Origin: Owenia fusiformis
Lineage: Eukaryota; Annelida; Polychaeta; Sabellida; Oweniidae
Assembly: GCA_903813345.2 (NCBI GenBank)
Contig: CAIIXF020000010.1
Location: forward strand, 19,231,181-19,295,180
Direction: 5' to 3'
DNA length: 64,000 nt
Program-made: the position numbers and the translations under genes
Notes under the pieces: generated by a model
The model's database searches: none
What the model was told of the DNA's origin: nothing
Seen by the model: the letters and a program-made list of their open reading frames with translations, nothing else
Shown: positions 34,601 to 46,542 of the stretch, piece by piece
Layout: each line of letters opens with the position of its first letter
Numbering within the stretch: the stretch's first letter is position 1

Positions 34601-37600
34601 TCAAGGTTGGGTGTATTGCTAATGTAAGTTACGTTCTGATACTCATCACATCTTTCTGGTTTTAATCTTTCGAGAGAGGAACCGATAGAAGGCCGTGATT
34701 TCTCATGATGCAAATAATATGTTTTTTTTATTTTGATTTTTTAAACAGTTGCACATTAGATACATTGGACGAAACGTTTCCAAATGTATAATTCAAATTG
34801 TAATCAATCCCCGGGGATCAGTTGTTCACCAATCATTCCTTGATGAAATATATTAATATGGTGAAGTAATTAACTGAAAAGTCAGCCTTGCCTAATTCGG
34901 TATTTTCTTTTACTTATCTTGGTATTCAATTATACAATTTGAAGTAAAAGTAAAAATAGATAAATAAGACATCGACCTTGGCAATGATATTGAAAGGTGT
35001 ACCTTTACGTAAACATATCGAAATGGAAATGGACGTGCGTATTACTGCTCAGAGGTCTAAATATCGCGCTGTTCTGCCCATCTCGAGGTCAATTCCATTT
35101 GATTATGTCATATACTACTGTTTCTTTTGTCACGCTGAACTGACGGAAATACGATATTCTAATGTTGAAACGAATTGCACAAAAGTGCACATGTTTTCTT
35201 GACAAGAACCGTCTGTTTCCGTCAGAAAGTTGTGTTAGTATTAAAAATATTATGTGAATTATAAGTATGATGCATGGGGTACGTATGCAATATGACTGTG
35301 TACACACTTTCATGCTTTCACACTCAACTTACAAGTTTAAAAATTCGACTAACTTTTAGAATTTAATGGACCACTTTAAGATAGATATCAACGTTATAAA
35401 TCCGACCTCTCGTAAGTTGGGAAAAAATTCTAACATGAACCTCGAATAATTTCCACACTACTGGCTATAATAAATGTTGAATTGTATTATATTAGGGAAG
35501 CATATATGAATCACTTTGCTTGACGTCAATTGTTTAATTTATAACAATTAATAGGAAATAGAAAAGCAACGATTTCCGAGTTTCTGAATTGATGACACCG
35601 TACCGTATCATTAGTCTCAAAACTACATATACAAAATTTCAGACTGTCAATTCAATTAGCCATCAACTTTTTGTTGATTTGTGAATCAATATCGCCAGCT
35701 GAACAACTATTAATAATTATATTAAAACTAATAAAAATATCCTATTCAAAATGTCAGATTGTTTTTCTTCTTTCTAACATTAAACTTAGCTTGTGATGAT
35801 GTTCAAACAAATATACATTCAGGAATAAAAACTACAAACGTCGTTAAGTTTAATTTAAGCCTTGGTCACATTTGCTCGACTTCGATAGAGAATCAACATC
35901 AAATTGCTTATCCCTCTACATTTTATGCTATATTTCTCTCGGTTTTGGGAAGGTATGGCCGCCGTACATTTGCCGTGGATCAAATGTGACCGAAGCATTA
36001 CTATATATCAGTATTAAAGCAAGGGGCTCTTAACCATCAAAATTGTTGAAAATTCAAAATAACCTGCACCTGCACCATTAATTTACTTTGATGCAAGCAT
36101 TCTTTCCTACAAATATTAGCTCTTGAAACAACAAATTGCACATATTTATAACTTGATGATGATAGATTGTCTTATGGTGTATTATCTTTAGGTGTATGCA
36201 GCCTTTTAGCCTACGTAAAGCATTCCGCTTGGTAATTTTTCAAGCCTTCCAATCTTAGGAAAGAAGCTTTGTTACAGTCTGTTAATGGTGTAATTTGAAA
36301 GCTGTTATGGATAAAAATGGGATATTTTAGGGATATATCTTGAGTTTCAATCATTTCACTGGTACTGTACTCTGCCATCTAAAATGGCGAAAACTCGAAG
36401 GTGCGAGTTTTCTTTTTCCTTATTTCACGTGTTGTGTTATAACGTAAACGGAACCGGATTGAAGTGCAAATTTTAATCGTTTTTGAAGTTCCGTTTACGT
36501 AACAAAAGTGAGATACTATATCGATAATTTTATCATATTCTAAACTATTTTTTAAACGTTTGGTTACTAAAATATGATACTGACACACGTTTGTATGAAA
36601 AAACGTGGAAATTCTGCCTACAACTCGTGAAATAAGGAAAAATCCTAACTTCGAGGTTTCGAGAATCGAGAATTGAGTCAGCCATACCGTCTCATTGAAG
36701 CGGCAATTGTAATTAGGCCTACCTTGTACAATTTGCACTTGTATTATGCTTCAATTTGGTAATAATATATTATGCAATATAACTCAGGAAATAATAGATT
36801 TCACCGATTGTTTCTACATTGCAGAGTCAAGTAGAACTTATATTAATGATACGGAATCGTACAACATCACAGGATTGTATTCCCCGTCTGCAATATTTGC
36901 TTATTGTAGACTGAATTGATTTCGAATTAAAGAACACGTCAACGTTTCCTAATAGTGAGCGAGTGACAAATATTTACAAATGTAAAGTTATAAAAACATA
37001 TCGATCTGCATAAAATATTTGAGGAATTATGAGGATGTTTATTTGCCAAGGAATTCAAAGAATAGATAAATTATAGTTTACGATAGAACAGCCCGAACCA
37101 TTCATAAGTACTAATGTTAAGAACCTCAACTACAAGGTCCTTTCAAAAAGTTTCTTACCAAATGCTTGGAGAGCAGGTTTAATTAGCAGATTATTCTATA
37201 AGTATGTCTCTTTCGGCTGTCTTTGATACTAAAATTCATAGATAGACCAATTGCATGAATGAAATTTTGTCGATATAATTCAATAAAAATAAATACATCT
37301 TATGATGTATAAATTTTATTGTTTTGGAAACCTAATCGGCCCTCGTATTTTTTTACGTCAAACAAACTCAAAGCATATTTTAAAATCTTATGAAGTATAC
37401 ACACTGTGCAAAACAATTTTATTCAAATCAAACAATGAATTCAGCTAAACGTATACTACTTATTCACAGCAGAAAAGGGAAATTGCATCGAAATCATTTC
37501 AACTACTTCGCAAAGCAATTATTCAAATAATTGTATTCATCTATTACTTGGAAAGTGCAAAAGGGCAATTAAATAGATGCTGCATCTAACACATCCAATC

Positions 37601-40600
37601 GAATAACGAAAGTTTATTATACTCAACTATACACTATTAAGATATAAGTGTCCAATATATGGAACATGTAATACGTAAAGAAACATTTTCTAATTGTCAA
37701 TCGTAGCAACATATGTAAATGAAAAAATATATGTAGTTATTTCTAAATGTTGTTATTTTTAATTCTGCAAGTTGTATAATTTATTACGATGTTAAGGATA
37801 AAGGTATAGCTTAGTTTATAGTATACTCAATATACGCAAACTCTTACTATATTTAAAAGACATATATGCTTATGCGTCGTGTATTAATACAAATGCAGGT
37901 ACTCTAGATGAAGGGGCCCCATCTGCCAGAGTAATAAGAAATTCAAGTCGATATAGCATTACGAGCAATTTCATTCTTCAGAGTTAATTGATCCTTGCTT
38001 TTCATCGCTTTTCATGTTAACATGTTTCCAGCAATTTTGAGATATCGTATCTGTTTTTAGAATAGGTCAACTTTTAAACAACCGAAAAAAAGTGTTGTGT
38101 GTACAGCCCATTGCACTGTTTTATTGGTCAGTAGAACCCAAAAAATAAGAAATCAGGAGACCATTGTGCAATAATGTATGGAAAGGTATATTCATAATGT
38201 ACATTAATGACATTTGTATATTTCAGATTATTTAGTTTTTTGTGCAATAAGCCTGTGCCCTCTTGTAATTTAAAGAATTTCAGCCATGTTAATCTTTTTG
38301 AAAATACTATGGCAGAGAAAAAAAGAGGCCACACACTTTATTAGCCAAACTAGAAGCAATCCAAGATAAACAAATGTCATTTATGTACAATAGGAATATA
38401 TTTTTCCTGACACAATAAAACAGTGAAATGGACTTTGTAGTCTTTGTACTCTTAGTCTTGCGTCAGTTAATTGCGCAACTTCGGGGAGGTGAAATATGTG
38501 CGCTGCAAACATTTTTTGCAATCATAGCCTTGAATCATGTTCTTATCATTAAAATTATTCAAAAACGAAGATGCGATAAGTGGCAGACTGAGCACAAAAA
38601 GACCTGATATATGGAATTGGTGAGTGTCCATGCAAATGATTAATACATATTAGTCTATACACGACCTTTATATTAATCAGACGCGATACCACCGTACAAC
38701 GGATACATACTAAAGTGAAAAATGAAAGCACGTCATATCAGATTAGCGCAATGTCTGAAGTCATTAAACCATTAGCACCCCCTGCGGTAATAAACCATAC
38801 AACATTTTATACTTCCATACCACGATACGATAGAAGGTTGCTTATAACTCTTGATTATCATTTATATCAGAGATATTTGACAACTAGGGGTACTAAATAT
38901 TAATCCGAGGCTTGCATTACCATGTTCTTAGACTAGAAAAATAGGTGATGCCCCGACTTTTGAACAAGTTTTGTCTCAGACCGTTTAACAACTTTTCTAA
39001 TCTAACACAACTTATCTAAAAATAATCATTATGATGTTTGTACTGTATCATTAACTTATTTCGAAATACAAATATAATCATTTCTAACCAGAAGCAGAAA
39101 GTGGAAATGCATCAAACATATCAGAAAGCGAATTAGTATGTAATCTCATACTTGAGTGGGTTTGGGGTAGATATCACCCGGGAATATATATCGTATCTGA
39201 GGAGCGGGCAGGATATATTGTATATGTCCCGCTCCAGGCCAAATGCGGGCAGATATAATATATCCATCCCGCTCCCGGGAATTTTTCAAAAGTTTAAAAA
39301 AGTTTAAATATCAAAAGTTTTAATTTTTTAATTCTAAAATTTAATTTTTTAAGTTTAAATGTTACAATTTCATTATATTCAACAAAAAGAATATTACGAA
39401 AATGTTAAATATAAATATCTTGTCATTTGAAAAAGGTGGAAAAGGTTATATCTACCCTAAACCCACTCAAGTATGAGATACACCAGTTATGCACGGTCGG
39501 TTTGGATACATGGAATATCCCTCGGGATATTCCCTGTATCCAAAACCTCCCAGTGCATAACCCCTATTTATCCTATGCCAAGTAGAGTTTTAGGGAGATA
39601 TGTTGGTAAGATATATTCCGTATCCTGATTTTGAGGTTTCCATATCCAGAACCTCCATATCTCCCGCCATATCTCCCACTTCGGTGCATATCTTCCCGCT
39701 TCCGGTAATGCAATAAATTGACTTTGCATATGAATGATTTGTTTACTTTTACACCTTGTACTATTGAAATGGCCATATGACCCTGAAAACTCTACTTGGT
39801 ATACGATAAAGCAGTTATGTACGGTCGGTTTGGATATTGGGTTCATCCCCTCTGGATAAACCCCATATCCAAAACCTCCCAGTGCATAACCTTTATATAC
39901 GTTATTGAATGATTTGAAGTGCAATACAGGATATATTCTGCTCGAGAAATTCTGTATTGGCACAAGGCGAAGTCGAGTATATTATTCAAAGGACATTAAT
40001 GGGGACAGTTGAAAATGCTAATTGGATGAATTCGTTAAAATTGCCAAACATAAATTAAACAGACTTGAACGCGTGCTCCAAAATTCTTTTTGCCAATTAA
40101 ACTGTTTAAGCGGGATGTATCTTGGGGATCTTTTATACCTTCTTTGTTTTTCGGGGATATTATACCTTTTATGGGATTTTGATGAATACCCACAACATTG
40201 GCCAAATATTAAATAGGGAACATAAGCAGATACTACAGTGGTATTAATCAGAGCTCTTAATTGAATTATGTGAATTATCAATCGGAAATCGGGAAATTAA
40301 ATACCTCGGGAAATTAACCCCTTGTTCAGTATAGCAATACCTGTGTATCATTGTGTGCTTGCAGATACCTCCATAATCTGACCTCTTCTTCGTCTTGTGT
40401 GGATTTCAAAGGTAGCACAACTTCTCCGATGAATTCACTGCGTTTTAACGCTGGGGTCTTATGGAGCACTCGCAGGCAAAGTTTCATGTTGGCGATTTCC
40501 TCACGATCAATGGCCGTGAATATGAACTGCTGGTTGAAAATAGGATTATTCGTCTGTTGTATGACGTGTGTTACCTGTTTCTGCTGTTTCCCCGGGAGGA

Positions 40601-41888
40601 GGTAGCATTTTACGCATGAGTTGACAACTTGCTCACTCTTATTTTTTAACGATAGATTTTCGGCTTTGAGAACATTCACAGTCAGTATTTCAATCTTAGG
40701 ATCATACTTCACCGCAAATTTCAACTCCCCGCGATCTGCGATTGAACGATCCTCGACGCTTGTAAGTCGGTTGAGTCCCGATTCAAGTTTTGAGTTCTGA
40801 GACGCACTTTTCTGAATGGACGTGGACGTGGCATGTGCGTTCAGCTGACTTTGAATATGATTCGTATCTCGCTTTGATAAACCGTCATTGCTTTTCCTTC
40901 GGACCTGTAGAGGACTGGGCTCCACAGAGCTACAGTCGGATACAACACCGCCGCATCCACACTGGCATTTTTCTGCGGGTTTACCGCTTTCTAGATTTTT
41001 CAATGATGATCTTCTTCTGTAGTAATATCGCTCGGTTCTTGAAGCAATCTTATTAACCTTTTGCTTCCGAGGAATTTCTGGTGTACTATGTGTGGAACTT
41101 ACCGGTGACATCGAGAGTCTACTTGGAGTGCTTCCTAAACTACTATCACTGCCATTACCATCCGAACCTATGTTCCTGGGAGCCTTTGGAGCAAGCAACG
41201 AACTTGGTCTGCAATTACAAGAGGCGGCTCTCACTAAGGGATGCCCTATGGGTAAAGAAAGCTTCCCGACAGAAACACCACCGACAGTGTCACATGATGT
41301 GAACTCACGCCTGTCATTTTTCAGGGATTTCATTGGACGCGAAACAGTGCCATTGTGAAACAGTGATTCCTTTCTACGAGTGTGTGGGCTTTCTGATAAC
41401 GTAGAGAACCCATATGATGTCTTCGTACGTAAATATGGAATAGTTAATGCGGAAATTGAAAAAGAGTCTTCACTAAAAATATCAAGATTTTCAAGATGGC
41501 CATCGGATAGTGTTCCTTTCTCGCTAATCATATAAGCCTCGCTTGTCTTACACGGAGATGGCGGGGCTGATCTATACTTCCGTATTGTAGTTGGCAAATT
41601 CATCCGCGATGGGAGTTGTAGATTGTTAGAGTACGAAGTCTTTTCAAAATCATTGAATGGTTGCTGTGTGTCTTCTATACCATTAAATGAGAATTGTTGG
41701 GGGTGATCTACCTCTTCCGGAGTTGTTGCTAAATAGTTAACCTTTGGTGGTATGATAAAGTCGGGGATATTTTCAGGTGTCACAACTTGAGCGAATTGAG
41801 TCCTCACCGGAGAGAGTTTTTGTTGATTTGTGGGCGATTTGTTCGTCTTGTTACATTTCATAGCGATCCATTCTTTCATGGTGTCCAT
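31303..41888 (-). CDS. C2CD4-family protein with tandem C2 domains, three exons
   Basis: Join on the minus strand 41888-40341, 34206-34095, 31640-31303; 665 residues. The start sits in an excellent context (GTGACCATGG). The N-terminal half carries two blocks I recognise from vertebrate C2CD4A-D (nuclear-localised factors, FAM148): TPENIPDFIIPPK near residue 37 and TSYGF then ESPHTRRKESL near 166. A Ser-rich linker with a CQCGCGG cluster follows. C2A is residues 387-516 (GELKFAVKYDPK to LWRYLQ). It lacks the loop aspartates, so calcium binding is unlikely. C2B is 517-665 (GQLKIGLNFEPK, then DPYVKV, then YDHELLKSDYVLGEI). It keeps some aspartates but has Ser-Gln where the first loop aspartate is expected. 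Vertebrate C2CD4 proteins have one C2 and an undivided coding exon. A synaptotagmin-like relative is the alternative, but it has no TM segment. Confidence 0.8.
31774..31820 (-). pseudogene. Dead duplicate of the C2B exon 5' end
   Basis: A tandem duplication of about 176 bp copies the start of exon 3 and its preceding intron to 31774-31925. In the copy the acceptor AG reads TG, and the exon stretch (DPYVKVT) carries a stop a few codons on. It cannot be used as an exon. Confidence 0.75.
31926..34094. other. Intron 2 of the C2CD4-like gene; no other feature seen
   Basis: AT-rich intron sequence. The short open frames have no motif. Confidence 0.5.
34095..34206 (-). CDS. C2CD4-like exon 2: start of C2B
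   Basis: Acceptor GTTTTTATTTGCAG, donor CCAG|GTAATT, phase 1. It encodes ESGQLKIGLNFEPKHERLSV and the loop 1 region ATGLSKSQIRGNP. Confidence 0.85.
34210..35855. other. Intron 1 of the C2CD4-like gene, distal part
   Basis: AT-rich intron sequence without exon-like frames. Confidence 0.45.
35856..35998. mobile_element. Small palindromic MITE, family G
   Basis: Ends AAGCCTTGGTCACATTTGCT and its near complement ATCAAATGTGACCGAAGC. Half copies occur at about 52500-52545 and 62505-62530. Confidence 0.65.
36375..36670. mobile_element. Family P palindromic element, diverged copy
   Basis: Shares TTTCTTTTTCCTTATTTCACG, GAAATTCTGCCTACAACTCG and GATACTGACACACGTTTG with other P copies; the arms point inward. 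Confidence 0.65.
36671..39140. other. Intron 1 of the C2CD4-like gene, middle part
   Basis: AT-rich intron sequence. I see no exon, RNA gene or clear repeat boundary. Confidence 0.45.
39143..39478. mobile_element. TIR MITE with TA flanks
   Basis: Ends TCTCATACTTGAGTGGGTTT and its complement, with TA on both sides. A second inner pair consists of GAGCGGGCAGGATATATT and its near complement around GGATGGATATATT. Confidence 0.75.
39487..39897. mobile_element. Compound palindrome, family H
   Basis: Two fold-backs of about 75 bp (GTCGGTTTGGATA against TATCCAAAACCTCCC, near 39490 and 39820) flank a larger inverted pair, CCAAGTAGAGTTTT and AAAACTCTACTTGG. A half unit recurs at 53100-53155. Confidence 0.65.
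40341..41888 (-). CDS. C2CD4-like exon 1: family motifs, linker and C2A
   Basis: 516 codons from MDTMKEWIA, ending at ACACAG|GTATTG, phase 0. Translation could be read six codons further upstream only by using a non-ATG start, which I reject. Confidence 0.85.
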
Positions 41889-43305
41889 GGTCACAGCCGA
41901 TATCAAATCCTTCTTGTTGGATGCTGTCTCTACAACGACAATGAAGACCGATGTTAATTTTCAGCTAATAACAGAGCCTGAAACCTATATACGATATATT
42001 AACACTTCAACTACTGCTCGTATCTATGAGCGTCGAGCTATCTAGAATTCATAATTAGAAATATCCAATCAACCATTCCCACCCAACTAATTTGTTTTGC
42101 TGGAGCGATGGTTAGAGTATTACAGGCAAATTGGTTGCCATAATCATTGAGATCCATTACTTTGTTGCCGAGTTATCAACGTGTTGACTCTGCTTTTGTT
42201 GCAGATCATTTGTAATCTTGATATTTGCTAAGCTTTTAGTCTGTTTTTCAATATCAATCCACCGATCGCGAGAAGTGCAACAAACAATAACTAGAACATT
42301 GGTTTCCGAGTCCGACATCATCCGATCTTTGAAAATTACAGCATACAGTGTAAGGATATCAATGTTAATGACAAAGTACTTCATCAAAAAGTGGGAAATG
42401 AAGAATGAAGCTTTAATGTGTGTTAATCATGTAAGGCTATTGTTCGACAAGCGTGAAATTCAAACTTAAATATATTTTACATAGATTCCAACGAACGAAC
42501 GTGGTGTCTTTTTGCCAATAAATGGAACTTACCTGTTAAACCCTTTACGACCGAACACGTTTGGATATATTCTTTCCAACTCCATTCCATTATACTTTCA
42601 GATTAGATATTTCCTCCGAATCTGATCAATTGATGTTTAATATTTTTCTAAAAAATACCTGCTTAAATTACGATGACTACTCTATAGGCGAGTGTGTGCT
42701 TGTTTTGTTGGCCTTTGAATAGCTTGTATAATTTATGTTATTGCAGACAATTTATATATAAGATCATACATGGTGTTCAAGAAGAAAGTTAGAGACTCTG
42801 ACCAGGTTGGGTATTTCGCTTATCCAATCTTGTTAGTATACAAAACATTGTATGACCAAAGTATATTTGTTCACTTTTTGTGCAGATGTAGACCATGATG
42901 GCCATCATATTTATGTGTAGCTGAAAATAAAATAGGTCTCCAATATCCAAGATGCAAGTAGAAATAATCTTGATTTACGTCATTAAAATTCACAATTCAG
43001 TCAAACTGATGTCATATTTGGAATCTACATATAAAATTACATCGAAAAATGGGGTTTTGAAAAGAGTTTATCAACTTTGAAAATTTAATTTCCTTTGAAA
43101 ATGTGACTTCTAGGTCGGGGAGATTCCCCATAGACCCCATGTTGTAAAACCACAAAAAGTGAAATATCTTTTCTTGTGTTGCGCATATAATATTTTCTTT
43201 TACTGGACACATTTTAAATAACTATGTTATACAAAGGAAAATTTGGTTCATTTAACAAAAGGTATTCGAAAAATTAAAACAAAAATGCAAAAATAGATAA
43301 AAATC
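41889..43305. other. Upstream region of the C2CD4-like gene
   Basis: Contains the probable promoter and 5' UTR of the minus-strand gene. No promoter element or exon is recognised. Confidence 0.4.
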
Positions 43306-43555
43306 AAAGTAAGCCTTTTATTTCATTAACAACATACTTTTTTAAATAAACCAAACTTTCCTATGTACAATTACAGTGTTAAGAGACCTAATCACGTTGT
43401 CTCTATGTCATTTTGTTTCAAATTAGATTGTTGCCATTTAATATATGATCATTAAATTAACGATGTGAAAATTTTTTAGAATCTTTTGATGACTGGTTTA
43501 AGAAAAACATGTGTTCAATTCAGTTCGCCATATCGATACCAATTCTTTCTTAACC
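43306..43555 (-). mobile_element. Family F single module
   Basis: Same sequence as 23130-23500, including CTTTTATTTCATTAACAA, AGAGACCTAA and the end GCCATATCGATACC. Confidence 0.75.
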
Positions 43556-44000
43556 TACCTCAAGCAAAGGACTTGAGGCCGTTGGCCGTTGTTTTCATTC
43601 ACTCATGTTAGTCATTGGATGCAAAATTGGTCGTTTACCATATTTCATGAACACCATGTACAGGCAGCAATTATTTTTTCACATGTTTGTACTAGAAATG
43701 TGCTGACTCTTACATCATGTATAGCGTGTAAACAGAGTTGTGAAGTAATATACCTCTGGTCCAAAAAATCCGTGCGTCGTCATGAAATGCTCATAACTTT
43801 TGATAATTGAAACCATACAATTTCATATTTCATAGATATATTTCAAAGGTCAAGTGAATGATGTCCTGAAGATTCTAGCTGTTCATCACTATCAGTAAAT
43901 CACTATCACTATATCGCTTTCGTGAGCCCGATTACGATCTTTTAACAGTAAACAGAATTAAATATTAAGTCAACTATTATGGCATGCACCATTGAATCTA

Positions 44001-44645
44001 CAGGGTGTCCCGAAAGTATGGGCCCCCCCCCCTAGGCAGACATATTCCAGTGTCGTCATAGTATGTGTCATGTATCATTTTAAAGTTTATCCAAAGTTAC
44101 ATTGATTTGCCAAGTATCATGGTTTAGCTCCCAAATGGGAAAAAGCTACAGTCATTTTAAAAGTTAGTGTTTTGTCAAAATAAAGTTCAATTTTACACCA
44201 CATTTCTAGTCAATGAGTCCCCCCTTGGCCATGTTAACAGCAGCAATTATTTTCAGATATGACCTTAATAGCCCTTCAAATAGGGGTGTGGAATTTTATA
44301 ACCCTCTTAAAACCTGTTAAGGCACTTTAGAAGAGTTTCCTTAGAATTTCTACCCTCACCGTTCTCCTTTTCCAACTCAATATCCATCCGATCCGAAAAA
44401 AATTGCTGCTGTTAAGATGGCCCGGGAGGACACAATGACTAGTGATTTGGTGTAAAATTGAACTTAATTTTGACCAAACACTAAATTTTGAAATGTCTGT
44501 AATTTTTTCACATTTGAGAGTTGAACCATGATACTTGGTGAATCAATGTAACTTTGGATGAGCTTTAAAATGATGTATAACACATACTATGACGGCACTG
44601 GTATATGTCTGCCTAGGGGGGGCCCCATACTTTCGGGACACCCTG
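44001..44645. mobile_element. Mariner-type fold-back MITE with TA flanks
   Basis: Arms of about 255 bp are inverted copies from CAGGGTGTCCCGAAAGTATG to CATACTTTCGGGACACCCTG, with a centre of about 130 bp. Flanked by TA on both sides. No transposase. Confidence 0.85.
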
Positions 44646-44647
44646 TA

Positions 44648-46540
44648 TATTCCTTAAATAATCGAGTTGCCCGGGAGGGAAATCGCCTGAATGTTATTTC
44701 AATGAAATGCAATGAAACCATACTAATCGTTAATCGTTGTTCAGAAGGAAAATTCACCGGAAAATTATTTCAATGTACATGTGGACGATTTGTAAGCTCT
44801 GCGATTTCGGTATTTTACAAATGAACGGAATAAAATCTTCGATCCTATATTAGACCATTTATCATAGAATCAAAATTATACCAACGGACGAGTTCGATAG
44901 GAATTAAGAGAACCCGTCCAGCCGGTCATTCTTCCCTCCATTCGTTTGTCCGGACGATCACTCAAATGCTAATACTCCTTGAAATATAGGATAATATCAT
45001 ATGGGCAAAGGACCTCTGGTAAAGAAGGTATTTTCAATATGGCCGCTCATTTCAGAATGGCCGCCATTTTTCATAAAAAAGACTCGAATTCCAGTTGTGT
45101 GGTTAACGTTTTATATACTGATTCCGCGTAGACGATGGACTCTGCTCTAGAAGGAATTTTCAAGATGGCTACTCACAATGGCCTTAATGGCTTAGGACAC
45201 TGCTCATGAAGGTTACTAAATTCAGAATAGTTGCCATTTCACAGGGAAAGTAGGATTTTTCAGATAGCGCAAAGTGTATAGGCTAATGCCTATGGTTATA
45301 GGAACTCTATTTAAGGGGGATTTATAATATGGTGACATGTCACATCATCGTTCATCTATATTTTGCCAAAAAGAAGCAATTACTAGTTCCTGGTTATTTA
45401 TGTCATGTTTTTCTAGTTCCTGAAAAGATTGTGTCGTTCGTGAGGGAAAGTCACTAAAAAATTTTATAAACCCTTGAGATTTCATTGCTAGAAATCTTTA
45501 TGCATGGAACTTTTTACGTGAATATTTTCACAGCCTTCTGGAATTGATAGACGTGTTGCATGGAACATTTTACTTACACATTTTCACAGACTTGTTAAAA
45601 AAGAATCTCATATAATTTTGCAACTCCCCTGTTTATTTCCCATTATACATCTTCCGGCTTCTTAATGAATCCGAGAATCTTCCTCATAACTTGTAATGAT
45701 TGGCTGAGTAAGTTCATCTTATTAATGAATTCTCTTGATTCCGTGGAGAAACCATATATGGTCTGAGGCCATTTTTCTTTATCGCATTTGTCAGTCGTGT
45801 TTGCGATCTAGTTTACGATTAACATAATGCCAGGGCCGAAGACTCCGCAAATAAAATGACATTTATTTTTTGATTTTGAGAGATTGGTTCTCTGAGGATT
45901 CGGAGATAATTCCAACGGAGATCTAATTTGAGACGCGTCCGTTTGAAAATGAGAGCAACAAGATTTTGGACAATGTAGGCGATTCCGGCCGATGTAAGAG
46001 ATGGCCTGACGATTAATAATAATTGTGTTAATTTTGCTATTTTATTTTTATTAATCGTTATTGGAATATTGAAATACAATGTATTTGTTGACTAAAATGT
46101 ATATACTTCCGGTTTAATGGAATATTATATCTCTCGGTATAAAGTACTTGCAATTACCTCTTACGAGATACTTGATACCATAGGAGACTTGATATTTGAA
46201 AGTGTTTTGAACCTCAAAATAAGCTCCTGGCACATTTTTTGCATTTTTGGCACATTTTTGCATTTTCATTAATAAACAACTTATGCTTGTGGAGTTTTTG
46301 GATGATTCTCAAGGCGCTGAACCACTGTGGATTACCATGGAAACCCCTTAATTTACAATCATAAATTCTAGATAAGCCAGGTGTTGCGAAGAGCATCAGA
46401 ATGAAGCTGAATGTGTACATGTATATAAGATATGTATAAGAACTACACACGCGGTATATCATCATCTAGCCCTGAAACAGAGATACTAAAAAGATCAGAA
46501 GCAATTACGCCATGTACACCCCTCGGGGTGTCATTCCCTG
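44648..46540. other. No recognised feature
   Basis: Intergenic sequence without exon-like frames or clear repeats. Confidence 0.4.
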
Positions 46541-46542
46541 TA

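Noticed and set aside
40351-41358. Several + strand open frames opposite the C2CD4-like exon
   Set aside because: Shadows of the long minus-strand coding exon; no motifs or splice context.
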